Below are positions 1 through 26,300 of a stretch of DNA of 64,000 nt, in pieces. The stretch is taken from the NCBI RefSeq assembly GCF_041260155.1, contig NC_091940.1, forward strand, positions 25,713,370-25,777,369. The letters run 5' to 3'. Positions within the stretch are counted from its first letter, which is position 1, and the number at the start of each line of letters is the position of its first letter. This DNA is from Ptychodera flava. Lineage: Eukaryota > Hemichordata > Enteropneusta > Ptychoderidae. The notes beneath the pieces are model-generated. The model was not told the DNA's origin. It saw only the letters and a program-made list of their open reading frames with translations, and ran no database searches. The position numbers and the translations under genes are program-made.

Positions 1-162
1 ATTTATTGAAATCAATGTTTAAAATTCATTTGAAGCTGTTCGAGATGTCAAATTATCGAGGTTGAGATTCTGTTATTTTGGACGTTCAAGAAAAAGTAGT
101 AAATGGTTATGCAGACTGTTGAAGGAAAGCGCATGGCAATGTACCACTGCAGAATAACCTTG

Positions 163-496
163 CTTAAGCCTCGAAAATGAAACTTTCCATGTGTAAGGAA
201 TCTTTCAGCTATCCTCTTTTAAAATCACGAATAAAAATTAGGGGGTCACCGTGCAAATTTTGGTACTGGGGAAGCAAACTACCCAACATTTACCGATATC
301 TGTAATTCATAATGGCTGCCAACCCTGTGTTAAGTCCATGGAGAAAAATTAAATTTTCGATTTTCGAAAAACTATGTGAAAAGTTTTCTTACACCAAGAG
401 CTTTAAAATGAACCCCTACAAGTGGTATATCAGAAAAGAATTGTAAAGTTTTAAGTCCCAATATCTGTCCCCGAGGCACATTCTACCTTAAAAACC
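163..496 (+). mobile_element. TTAA-flanked MITE, degenerate copy 1
   Basis: The right end reads CACATTCTACCTTAA, as in the better copies at 16658 and 37121. The interior shares the family landmarks: a GGGGTCACCGTGCAAA block, an ATGGCTGCC-type block, and AAATTTTCGATTTTCGAAAA. The left end keeps TTAA but the terminal repeat is decayed. The TTAA target and the GGTAG...CTACC ends resemble non-autonomous piggyBac-type elements; that family name is an inference. Confidence 0.6.
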
Positions 497-919
497 GCGA
501 CTTGAAATTGTCCGGATCAAGCGTTTGTATTCTAAACTTTGTGTCACAGTTCGTCGTCATGATTAAATACTGCTTATCCGACTCAAATGAACATTATCTT
601 ACTTTTGAAATCTGATATGCAGATGAAAGTTTAGGGGTTTTTTTTGTAGAGCGAAGATTTGATTGCGCTTGCCTGACAGCGTTCTTAAAAATTACTGCTG
701 ACGACAAAACGAGCAACCGACCTAGTCTTTTGCTTAATGATCATTACAGGGAGTAGCGTTCAGAATATTTGAATCAAAATGTGACATATTAAGAATTAAT
801 AACCCGTATTAAAGCTATGTTTCCTCAGTTATATCTGTTGAATGGCATATTACTGTAGCGTTGTTTCCTCCAGCAAATATTAAAGTGGATTTGACAATTC
901 TCTTCTGTTTTTATTGCAG

Positions 920-944
920 AGTTTGTCCAGAGACAAAAGAAAGA
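920..944 (+). other. Possible 25-nt microexon upstream of the astacin exons
   Basis: A polypyrimidine tract and TTATTGCAG acceptor precede 920, and a GTGAGT donor follows 944. Read from phase 0 it gives SLSRDKRK plus one base, which joins in frame to the exon starting at 2095. It is too short to be sure; a transcript read would decide it. Confidence 0.2.
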
Positions 945-1276
945 GTGAGTAATTCATGTATAACAGATATAAGGGACATGGTGTCATGGTGTTTCTATTA
1001 TCTCAAAAACAGTTATTGTACAGTGTCGCACTCTCCAAGCTTCATAAACTGTGTACAAAACCTTGTCTGTACATTCACACTATTCGAAGTGTCCTTTAAA
1101 CGGTATATCGGAGAGAATCAACTATTTTTACAAGTAACTTGTGCGTCGTCCAACATTATTTAAACAATAATGTACCCCCTCCCGGCCCATAATGGACGAA
1201 AATAAACTTTGCACGACATGAACGTACGAGGCGCAGTCAAGTACATTTAGGTCGTGCAAAACTCATTATTGGCTAT

Positions 1277-1572
1277 CTACCACTTGTTGGGGGCTTATTT
1301 TAAAGCTCTTGGTGTAAGAAAAAGGTTGAGCGTCTTACTTGTTGAAAATCGAAAGTTTCATTTTTCTTCATAGAGTTAAAACAGAAATGGCGGCCTTTTG
1401 AAATTAAAAAAGTCGGTAAATCTTTGGTAATTTGTTTCTCTTGTTTCAAAATTTGCACGGTGACCCCCGATTTGTGTTCTTGATTTTGAAAGAGAATGGT
1501 TGAAAGATTCCTTGGGGAAAGTTTGAGCAAAAGCTTATAGGTCTTTCACTTTCGAGGTGCATACTACCTTAA
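1277..1572 (-). mobile_element. TTAA-flanked MITE, copy 2, reversed
   Basis: Read on the minus strand it starts TTAAGGTAGTATGCACCT, then a CTTTCCCC-type block, GGGGGTCACCGTGCAAA, GGCCGCCATTTCTGT and AAGTAAGACGC, matching the family at 16658 and 37121. The far end near 1277 lacks the expected terminal repeat, so this copy seems truncated there. Confidence 0.6.
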
Positions 1573-2094
1573 ATGAATTAATATAGATTACTGACCCTAT
1601 TAATAGGGCACTTGTACTGGGATTGATTTCGCGCCACGGCGAATGAAGATTGCCCAATTAATCAATCTCCTTCTCTATACATTAAATTACTGTCACAGGC
1701 AATGAATTACAGACTCTTTGGCTGATTAATCCCTCGTCTGTTAATCGATTTAAGGGACATAAGCTATAATCGCTGATGATGCTTTCATTATTATTATTCT
1801 TGGAAACGGGCATTTTTCTTATCATTCTCAAATTGTGATGACAGTATCAAACACGCCAAGAACATAAGCCATTTTGTACAATATTCAAGTTCATTCTTGA
1901 CTATAGTGCTTCTGAACTATTAAGTTTATTTTTAGTGAACATATAATCATAGTAAGTAGAGATTAACGCGAGACTGAGTCCAAGTCCGTACATTTCAATG
2001 CATGTTTTGACTGCACCATATTTGTAATATTATGTAAACTATTTTACAACAAATTATTGTATCCGAAGTTTTTTCTTTCCGCTTCTCTCCGTAG

Positions 2095-15047
<12,953 letters not shown>

Positions 15048-16137
15048 TGATCAACTGCCTCAGTAAAGAGTGTACAGTGCTACAACCAATCATGTTGCGT
15101 GCTTTGGCTACACTGTTTGGGTGTAGCTGAAGAGACTGTAATGTAACACTGCTGCTGATTGGTTGGATTGATACAGAGAGGATTTCACCATATCTTTAGC
15201 AATGTTCCAAATATCATGATGCATCCGGCATTTTTGGCCCCCAAGTGCAAGACCTGAAAACAGCTAACCGGTGCATTATCTTCCGTTTTCTCAAATATTT
15301 GTTTAAAATCTGGGGCTTTTTTGCCACATTTTGTCAGCACCTACTGGCCTCATTCTGCTGCAACTACCTCTGAATTGAAATGGTAAAGTGAAGCAAACTA
15401 CACCATTTTGAAGTGTAACTAAAAAAAATGGGAAAAAACTTGAATTTGAACTTGAAGTTATTCTTTGTTCCTACTGAAAAGATAGAATAACAAAATTACA
15501 ATGAAATGGCTAGTTTTAAAAAACAGGAAGACAAACTACTGCAGCTATTATAAATTCATGACAGAAACTGACCTGATGAATGGGTTCAAAGTATTGAGAA
15601 ACTATATTAAGAAACAGTCTTGAGAAATTGAAAATTTGTTTTAAAATTTGTTCAGTTCCTTGGATTTTGACATTTCATGATCAGCTTCATTTCCAACACG
15701 ATATTACCTGCACTCCACTACTTCTGTAATTTACTGAGTAGTATTTCATTTTTCCGACATTCCTGCAAAAAATTAAAAAAAAAAGCAGATTCAGCATCAT
15801 CTTGTTTTATCAACGCAAACTAGTCTGTTCTGAGCAACTTCCAGTAGTTTTCAAAACTTTGAAATGCCGACATCAAAGTTGTCCATTTGAAAGACGTTTC
15901 AGTCGTTTGCTTATGTCCGTCAAGCAGTGGTTTCAACAAGACTCACACATTTACCGGTATATTTCTCTGTAAGGGGATATTCAAGAATGTCTACAAAATA
16001 ATTTTTTTAACCAATCAAGATCCTCTCTGAAAGATACACCAAGATTGTGTCTGTGATCTTTTTTATAGGTTTTGCTTCCCAATGCAATTATTTTATTTTA
16101 TATTACTCTGCATTCTGTTTTCAATTTTTTTTTCTTG

Positions 16138-16143
16138 AATAAA
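16138..16143 (+). promoter_or_regulatory. Candidate AATAAA polyadenylation signal of the astacin gene
   Basis: AATAAA follows a T-rich tract about 1.1 kb after the TAG stop at 15047, with GT/T-rich sequence nearby. It is a plausible hexamer on the right strand in the right interval; the cleavage site is not visible. Confidence 0.45.
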
Positions 16144-16657
16144 CTTGTCATGAGTAACGTACAGGATATGGTCACAAATTACTTATTTGGATGTAATGAT
16201 ATGTACTGATATTTGTGGCTGGACACTGGACAGATTAACTCTAAAATCAGTAGTTTTGACTGGCTATTTTCCTATGAACAATTTTCTAACCAGGATGGGG
16301 CATTCAACACCTGTGAAGTTTCTTCACAAGCTTGACCATCTTTGAATGACAATATGCCACTATGTTATGAAAAAAATGTAAAAACATCTTTCTTCATGCG
16401 TCAGTGGAGGAGATTATTGTCTTAACTACTAGCCACTCATGAAATACAAAGATGTTAATGTGCAGTTTATTGTATTGTGTGCCTGTCAACAAAGAGCAAT
16501 TTGTGGAACGAGGCAAGTGCTACTAATTTGTGTTACAGCATAATTTTACTTTAAAGGATAAAGATAATGAAAACCAACTGATCTAAACAGCTCTCCTTGT
16601 TCATACATTCATGGGCGATGGAAGATTAAACTCATCAAAAGTAACAGATTCTACTCA

Positions 16658-16941
16658 TTAAGGTAGTATGCACCTTAAAAATGAAAGACTTAAACTTTTC
16701 CTCAAACTTTCCTGAATGAAACTTTCATTCTCCTACAAAATCAACGATAAAAATCTGTGGTCACTGTGCAAAGTTTGGAACTAGCGAAACAAATTACCCA
16801 AAATTTTGGGAGATTTGAAATCCAAAATGGCCGTCATTCCTGTGTTAATTCTATGGGAGCAAAAGTAAGTGGTAAATCAGAAAAAAAATTGTAGAAAGTT
16901 GAGAGCCCGACTATCTGTCCCTGAGGCGCATTCTACCTTAA
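16658..16941 (+). mobile_element. TTAA-flanked MITE, best-preserved copy
   Basis: The left end is TTAAGGTAGTATGCACC and the right end is GGCGCATTCTACCTTAA. The inverted ends match with one mismatch over about 11 bp, and TTAA flanks both. The interior has the family GTCACTGTGCAAAGTTTGG and CAAAATGGCCGTCATTCC blocks. No coding capacity. Target and ends are of piggyBac type. Confidence 0.8.
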
Positions 16942-17269
16942 GTAACTCTGGTGGGGTTCATTGAGGACCATGCAAATGCCATATAGGAGGAGGTTTTTAA
17001 GGATTCAAAATTCACAAAAATGAATAGAAATCTACTACATATCAAAACTGTCTGACCATTGAGCCAAAGGTCAGCATATTTGGTTCAAAGGCCAGATGTA
17101 GATTATATAGATTGAATGATTTAAAACGCGTTGCACTTTCTCTAATAGCTTTACCTTAAAATGAATCGATGAATTTCCTAAACTTTTCGGAGGGAAAGAA
17201 AAGACTACCACCGTGTTAATCATCAAAGATTGAAAGTACAATTTGGATGCTGGGACTGTAGTAACCTAC

Positions 17270-20200
17270 CTCTTTGAAATCTTTGACAGTCTTGAAATAC
17301 AATCTTTGTTTATCTATTAAATCCAGGTAAGTATCATTGAGGTGGTCCCTCCTCATTTTTGCCTCTTGTTTCTTCTTCTCAACCTGAACATTGGGAAGGG
17401 AAAGAACATTCAGCTGATATTGCAGATATATGAATATTGCAGATGTTTGAATTATTGCAGTTTGCAGTATCTGATATTGCAGGTACATTGTAGTTGAAAC
17501 CATAGCATTGAGGCAGACATCATTGATTGACAACAGACAGTCTACCCTATCTTAGGATGTTTCTCAAGTCACCAGTGCACTGTTGTGTGCAGTTTGTTAA
17601 AAACTTACACCCCCCTAGCATTTCTGGAATTTAAAGTTCATATGAAGCCAGAGAGATGACATGTTTCTAATGTGTCAGAGTCAGACATAGAAGAGTCTGT
17701 GTTTGAAACTGTGAGTGCTTGAAGTTATTCAAATAGAAGATCTGAAATGTGTATACCATAGACATATCAGTTACACCAGAAGTGTGAACATGACAAATGC
17801 AATTGTCAATGAAACAATGAACTTCCTGAATGGCTGTTTGAATTCAACCTAACCACTGTCCCATTGTCACTGGTGTTTCAGAATGCTGGAATTGGAGAGT
17901 GAGGAGTGGGGGGTGTCACAGTACACTGTTGGCTGCAGTGATATGAATGACAGAATTTTGTCACAACCCAGCTTTCTGTTTGTGTTGTCACCATGAAATG
18001 AAGGATGATAGTACGAAACAGACAAACAAGTTCACCTTGGTTCTATTTGACTTGATTCCTTCCACAATCTGTTCAAACTGCTTCAAAAACTGTTCCTTGT
18101 TGGATATCGATGACATCGCCCTGTAAGACAGAGACAAACACTGTAAGGCTAACTGCAGTCTCCTGTTTGTAATTATAGTTACACATCATGTCTTTGAAAT
18201 CAAATTTTGATTTTGTGAATTTAGCAAATTCAACTACTTTTCAACTACCCCATGTGTACACATGTGTATGGAAATATGTGTGTTTCTGTGTGCGTTTGCA
18301 CACGGTTTTGTTTGTACCCTGGTCAATTTGAATACTTGGTTTAACCTATTACTATTATAGTATCTACACTATCATCATGATAATTTCTTTCCTATTTCTA
18401 TTTGGGTCGGGTCCTACTAATTACTGCCCGTGACTGCCCGTAGCTGCCCGAGGACTGCCCGAGAACTGCCCGAGGACTGCCCGAGGAGCAAGTAGGCCTA
18501 ATTTCGCCAATTTTAACACTAAGCCAATAGCTTGAACTTATATTATGCCTGGCTAACCAAAAATATCATTGATTTAGTGTTTTCTTTAGCGGCTTTAGAA
18601 CCCGAAAGACGCCGGGCTTTCGACGAGAAAGACGTCCCCGGCTTGATTGTGAGATCATACCATTCAGTGCAAGGGTGGTAGGCTATCAAGCTGTACGGCG
18701 AGGTTATTGTACCACCTCTCGGACTAAATTGTATGATCTTACTATTAAGCTGGCGGATGTCCTTCGAGCGGGGCCGTCTTCAGAGTTCCAAAACCGCCGG
18801 AGAAAACATCAGGTTAACGCCAAATCAATGATATTTTTGGTTGGCTGGGCATGATATAAACTGAACCTATTGGCCTAGTGTTAAAATTGGCGAAATTTGG
18901 CTCACTTTTTCCTCGGGCAGTGCTCGGGCAGTTCTCGGGCAGTCCTCAGGCAGCTACGGGCAGTCACGGGCAGTAATTAGTATTTCTATTTGTAACCATC
19001 GGTCGTTTCCAACCAACTCTCTCTTTATCCAATGATAAAATTGGCCCCACATTCAAGGGACAAAGGAGGGGATTTCACATCTCTTGTTCACTCACAAACA
19101 AAGCTTACATGAGATACCTTCTCCTCCCATACAAATAATTCATGGATTTCACTAGTTGGAGTTTGGAGGTCAAAGGTTAAGTTCAAGAGCACTTACTGAG
19201 TGAAGTTGTCATGGATTGAATTGAGTAAGTTGACTTCTTTCTCCAAATACAGCTTGGTGTCGTCCAGTGTGTTGTAGAGAGTGTAGAACTGTTTGGTTTC
19301 CGTGTGAGTTGAACCCACTGAGGGAAAGACATGGACAATTCAATGAGAGACATTTGTTACAGTCTGCAGCACAACAGATCTATTTGTTATCTTTAAACCC
19401 CTTGCACTGCCAGACTTTGGAATGTCCCAATTGTTTTCAATATGGTGATCGGACCGTCACACATATAAAATGGGGGTGACAGGGTGAGCTGCTTATGCAA
19501 GGAAAACTGTCACTGGGCAAGTGCTTGTAATATGTGTACATCACTTTCAGGGCTAGTACATGTTACTGATCTTGTATTTGGGACCTCAGAAATTTTTAGC
19601 ATAGGCCAGTAATAGAAACCCCCCCCGGCCTTTTAGTAAAAGATGGACAATTTATTCAGGCATTATCTGCAGAAACTAGTAGTGTACATGAGGTAGGGAC
19701 AAATTTTACAGTATTTTGTCAAATCATCACTGTCAACTTTGGGCAAACATAACTTTTCTGTGGACGTAAGGAGGAAACGCTATATTGTCATGATTCTGCT
19801 GCTACATCTAATATTAGAAAATCTATCAAAATTAAAATAACCATCACCATTCGTGATTTTTGCTGGTGTTAAATAAATATTGCACCCATAATCTTTGGTC
19901 AAATTCTACATTTCATATTCACAAATCATATTTGCGTTTATATCTTCCAATAACAATTATAACATAGTGAAACTCGCCTGTGATTTGATGAATTAAATAG
20001 AATGTCAACATGTTACAAACCTTGATTATAAAGTTCAACGAATCTCCTTTGATATTGGCTTAGTTCTGCTCGAGATGGCACTTCATCTATCTTCCTCTGC
20101 AGAACTGAAATTTCTCGGTTTTTGCGTGCCTGTTGGAGAGAAAGAATTTTTACAAGGGGTTCAAATTTTGGTTTGGGGGGCCTGAAATATGGCATTGGAG

Positions 20201-20298
20201 GTAACTCTAGTCAACAAACACAAGTCAATCACTGAAGAAGAAAGGTATTTATATTACAGCAGTATTTTGGAAAACATATAAAATATGCCTTTTCTGTA

Positions 20299-20345
<47 letters not shown>

Positions 20346-23300
20346 ATGAGAGAGATTTTGGACATGAAACAAACAAAATACATGTATTTTTTTATTCCCA
20401 GCAAGAAATTGTTGAAACTTTTATGCTGACCAGTAGAAGTCGAATCTTCTGTAATTTTTCTTTGTCAGACTTGTATTGTTTTTCAATCAGCTGGCTTCTC
20501 TCATCATCTTCTGTGTCCTCTCCGACATCACCTTTCAGTTCAGCGATCTGCTGTTGAAGTCTGGCCAGCTCTTCCTACGAAGGAAACCATTCATATACCT
20601 AGTTATTCTGTGAGGCCATCGTGTTCGTAAATGCTACGGTGTATTGTCAGAAACACCATACTTATTTCTAACAATGGCAATCATAGAGCTATTAGGAGTA
20701 TGCCTCCTAATGTTGAACTCAGATGACCAGAGAAGAGTTCTTGTTGTGGCTGTGGATTAACCTGTTCACCCCCAATTCCCTGTAAACAGGTCCACACTTA
20801 CCATTGATAACAATGGATTTGGACCAAACCATAGTGGTGAAAGGGTTAATGTCTGCAAATGATCCACTGAGGGGAACACAGAGGGGTCTTTTTCATACTT
20901 TAACCTGTTCACCCCTCATTCCCTTGTTTCGTGAGCCGCAAGACTCACTCGTCAGGAGACTAAACTGGTGTGAATATACACCTACATGGGGTACAAATTG
21001 CTGATTACGCAGGTGGTGGAATGTTGGTTGAGATTGACAGCATCCAGACAGTATCCATCCAGAATGTTTTACGCTCAACAAAAGAAACGAACTTGTGTCC
21101 TCATGCCGTCACAGAAGCAAGGCATTGTTATGCAACAACTAGTAACTTCCAAATACATCCCACTACGTAAATCAGTCCTCTCTTTGGAAATGAATATTAA
21201 TAACAGCAGCAATATATTGTTATGCAACAACTGTCAATCTCAACCAACATTCCACCATCTGCGTAATCAGCGATGCGTACCCCATGTAGATGTATATTCA
21301 CACCAGTTTAGTCTCCTGACAAGTGAGTCTTGCAGCTCATAAAACAATGTTGTAGAGATGAAATTGTAAAATCATTTCTCCAACAACCCATACATATCTT
21401 GCTCTACTTTTGCATTGAGCACTTTGTATTGGACAAGGCGAATCACATACAGTATGCTATGGCAAATTCACCAACTTTTGTAAATACAGTGCATGTGCTG
21501 TTTTCATAATGAGTTAATCAAATTGACATTCAGAAATTTCCACAGTATGAGTGAATTGCCTATGTACTTGACCAATATCACAACAATGATATCAAATTAG
21601 TTACTGCTGGAAAACTTGATTTACTGTTCAACGTCCTAAAACAAACTTGTGTGTCAACATGAAGGAGAGAAAATTTGTGACGGAACTTACATTATCAAAC
21701 TAAGTGCACATGTATATAGGCATGAAATTTTGTAAGTCTCTGAAGTACACTGTGTACAACATGTTTTTTGCAATTCTCTTGGAAAATACTTTTGTTTCTG
21801 GTTCCTTTACCTTGCAGTGTGCACGGAATTCTTGTTCTTGTTTCTTGAGGTTCTCGTTCATTGCCACCAGTGACCGCAAAGACTTCAGTATTCTGAAACA
21901 CAGAAATACCATACATCACACTAACCAGTACTATATCATAATGTTACAGAACACAAGTAGTCTTTTTTGAAAAAATATCAATAGTCATTGATTTACGGTT
22001 TTTGAAGCTTGGATTCACTCACTCAGAGTTTTCTTCAGTTTCCATCTCTTCCAACTTGGCCATTTCTTCGTCAACTTTGGCACAGGTCAGTTTGATCTGA
22101 AAAGGAGAAGGCACAAGTTTTACTTTTAAATCTTCAAATTCAAGGGTTTCTGCCTCAAATGGACAATTGACATAAGATGACTTTCAAAGGGTGGAACACA
22201 GTCTACATCACATAATTTATGTTTTGCGCCCAAGAGTGTTACTTACCTGGCATCAATACAATAGCTTCTGTGTATGTGGGCTCATCAGAGGTGAGCAAAT
22301 GAATTCAGATTTTTGGACTGTAACATTTTGAAGGACCGATATGGATACAGTATGTTATCCTCAAACCTTGTTTCATAGTCTTACATGCAGTTTTATCATA
22401 CACTTCCATACCATCAACTGGTTTGCTAGAATCCCGGAATAGTGTATTCACTGATTCAGGTTACATACGCAGTCCTAAGCCTCTGACCAAAGGAAGTGCC
22501 CACCCCATGACTCAATTTTTGGACAGAAGAGAGAAGAATATGTGTAGAGCAAACAGAAGGTATTAAAACAGAAGTACTACAAAACATGTAGTGTTGCAGC
22601 ATTCGTAGGATAGATACTTGAGACATGCAACTAATCAACCATAAATTGTTTCACCTTTGACAACAACATAAAATGTATGGATGAAAAAACAAAATTAAAG
22701 CGATAAATATGGTAAACAAACAAAGATGAAAATGTTGACATTCTCACCTCTTCCATTCTCTTCTGTGTTTCTTGATAACTTTGTTGCAGCTTTTCATGGT
22801 TGCTTTTCACCTGAAATTCACCATAGGGGAAGACGGGGAAGAAACATTATTTCTCTGAAAAGTGAGGACTGTTCAAAACACAGGGCAAGTTTGTTTTCTG
22901 ATGCCATCTTTGAAGAACTCATACTTAACATAACATTTGGTGGAGGTTGATGGACTGGTTTATAATGACATCATAGTTCAATCATCAATATGCAAAAAAT
23001 TAATTATATATATGAATATTTTTGTGAAACTTTTGGAAATTACTCTAACACAGGAATGGTGAAATTGGTACTTTGTCACCACCAGTCTTTTCTGGTTTGA
23101 ACAATAAAAATCCCAAGGCAAACTATCCAGCCACATGCCTGAGTAATTGAGACAGGAATGCGAAGACAACTTTATCCAACTTTTTGTAAGCTGCAGCAGG
23201 CGTCACGTGCAAACAAGCCTGCATGATCAGCATTAATATCAACACCCACTCTTGATATTCAATGATTTACACTTGTCTTCCAACATTTCAAATTAGAAGA

Positions 23301-26300
23301 TTGTAACATTTGCTGGCGACAGACAATATTTAAAATAGAAATAATTTAATATGTTTTGGATCATATAATTTTGAATTAATGCAATTCTCAATCCCACCTC
23401 ATCAAATTTCTTTTCCTGGACTAGGATTTGTTTGTTGAGAGATGCAATCTGTCTCTTGTGTGCTTGGGCTCCAGTCAGTCGCTCTGGTCTGTCCTCCGTG
23501 CTGAGTTCTTGTTGCTGAAAGTTAACAATATGAATTCCTGATGAGATACACTAAGACAAGTGATATGCTTGTGTTCAGATCTATAAGATTTCACAACACT
23601 CCGAGCTTGACAGTAAGATCACATAAACAGGAGAATGATCACAAAAGATGATAAAATGAATACATACAAACATTTACAAGACAAAAATTTATTTCCCTTG
23701 TCTGTGCCAAATCTCACACTTGAGTGATGTGTTTGTGTAAATGATACACACTCTGGGAGCAAATCAAGACTGTTATTGAATTGAGGAACAAAAATGCTGG
23801 ACAAAAATCATCAAAATTTATAATCATTGAGGCTGTCAGCTTTATACTTGTTTTGTGAAGTCATAGATACACTTTTGAGTATCTCCAGGGAAAGTCTGAT
23901 GCATCTTCAAGTCTCCAGTAATGTGTTCCGCACAGCGCATCTCAAGATTAGAATGCAAGTATAAGATGACATCTTACCTTATCTGCATAATGAGAGGCTA
24001 TTTGCTGGATTTCTTCAGATTGCAAGCCAACGATAGAACCAACTGCACTGACCGTGATTTGACCCTGTGGAAATACAATTTAGTAATGGTTAAACAGTAC
24101 AGGTTACAGTGTTCATGGTACTTGCTATCTTCACACTACCAAAGGGATGCACGCAGTCACTTCTGATATAGTTTTCATTATTTTAGTTCAAGACAACAAA
24201 CACTTTTCTTATATTCTTCTCCATTAAGCCTGTTGAAAAAATATTAGCCTTGCCAACACAATGTGTTGTGTACAATGTATATTAGACTGAAAGAACCGTT
24301 GCTCGAGGGTGCTCTCTATGTTTCTCTTGTAGAGCACGCCCTTGAACGACGGCTCTTTCAGTCTAAGTGTATATATGCAATGTTATTGTAGACAACGGAA
24401 TTCTAGTCCAGAATATCATTTAAGTTGTCAATGATAACACTTGACATTAAACACATTAGTTGTATTGACAAGTGGAACCCTTCGCATTTCAACATGATTT
24501 CGGAGTGGAAAAAGAAACTGAGTTTCGCCGACAGGACATAAATACTGGAAAATACATGCTAGTTTACAGCTAATTTGGATATGAAACTATGATTTTTGTG
24601 TTTGTTTGTTGCTAGTTTCATACCTCTTCAGTGACTGACATTCCCTTCATGAGGTCCTTGATTCGTTTCTCATCCACAGCGTTGGAAACTTCCTCATCCT
24701 TGCCGCCTCCGACAATGCCAGCAACAGCTTTCTTCTTATCATCCAGACCTTCCTTGGCAGATTTAGATGGCTGGGCGATGCCAAATTTCCTGTGATGAAG
24801 TGAATGAACATGACACACATATTGAAATCGGCAAAAGTCAGCAAATACAAAAAAAAAATTATTTTGCCGAAATTAAAAAATTTCCTTCTACCCTTTGCAG
24901 AAAGATTTGTTGCTCTAATATTGCTCATATATTTATTTGGGTCTGAAACTCTTTCTCAACACGTTTTTTGCACAGATTGCAAATCATGCTAAATAATATG
25001 CTGAGATGAAATATTAAGAATATTTGCTGGAAAATTATTTTCTTACTTCATGCGTTCCAAATTTTCGATGTCAGAAAACTACATCATCAAACTTCATGCC
25101 ATGGCACAAGAATGACCTAATATTCATACAAAATTTTGTTTTTATAAGTGATGATGTCATATGTGTTCTTTTATATATGACACGTCAGATGCAATGTTCT
25201 GGAAACTAAAAAGTCAATAACTTCTGTATGGGACACTCATAAAGAAATATCAATAAATTCAATAAGTCTGTGATGTTGTCGTTGTTACTTAACATTCCTT
25301 GTTTAGAAATCACCAGAAATTTCAGTAACATGGCAGTAGACGCTAGGCCCTTTTGATCAATGAACAAAGAAACAGTGGTACAAATTCACTGTTGCTACTC
25401 ACTTTCCGTATTCAAGTAGAGTTGAATGGATCCTCATCTCCTCATCCTGACTTCTTAAACCGTGGGATCTACGATAACGTCGTCTGGGTTTGTACGAGCT
25501 CTTGATGTTCTTCACAGAGTCAAAGCATTGATCCTTCCTCTCCTCAAACTCATCATCCTAAAGAATGAAAATGATCTAGCGTGATTTTCTACAAAATCAA
25601 CAGGCTAAAGTATGTCACTGGAGTCAAAAGTTGTGCTGGAGTTAAAAACCGGGGTCAACTGTCAATGTTTTCTCAATCAAACAAATAAACAAGGTGAAAA
25701 AAGTGGGTCGTAACCATAGTAGATATGTGTATACCCTTGTTATGAAAGTAACCCCTCCCCTCCCCCACCCCCCTACTTATACTATATGTAATATGGATTG
25801 CAATTGCTTTTATGACACCCTTGTTATACAGAGGTAATCCGGTTTTTTGCAAAATGTTCCATAAGGATTTGATAAACTGCGTAACAGTGATTAAATATAT
25901 CAATGCGCCATTCGATGATGAATGTCGTTCTATTTTTTATCTAATATACCAGTAGAAATATAGCATACAATTGTCATTTGTATGTTTTGGAGTGAAAACT
26001 AATTAAGAGAGGCATGTAATGAAAACATTATAGCTCAAACAAGGGACTATGTACCCTCGAGGCTGGAGACCGTTTGCCCCTCCTTATATCTGGCAAATGG
26101 TCACCTACCCTCAGGCACATATTCCCATGTTTGGGTTACAATGCATAATACTGTACATGATATGAATCGCAATGTGTTCAGAATGCCTGATTCAAGAATG
26201 CTACTCTACGATGAATGTTGTATCAGGACAGGTGTTACATTTTGCACAGCTATGAAAAAAAGATGGAAGACTGTGAGATCAAACAGAAAAATATGTTGTT

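Larger units (their letters stand above)
1..2094. other. 5' flank of the astacin gene, no secure exon
   Basis: I could not place a convincing signal-peptide exon here. The stretch holds two copies of a TTAA-type inverted-repeat element (163-496 and 1277-1572, opposite orientation), a short inverted repeat ending in TTGCACGAC / GTCGTGCAA near 1183-1276, and one possible 25-nt microexon at 920-944. The promoter and start codon of the protease may lie here or upstream of the window. Confidence 0.5.
15048..17215. other. 3' region between convergent astacin and CCDC93 genes
   Basis: This holds the astacin 3' UTR with a polyadenylation signal at 16138, a TTAA-type MITE at 16658-16941, and possibly the unseen last exon of CCDC93 on the minus strand. 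No other coding signal was seen. Confidence 0.6.
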
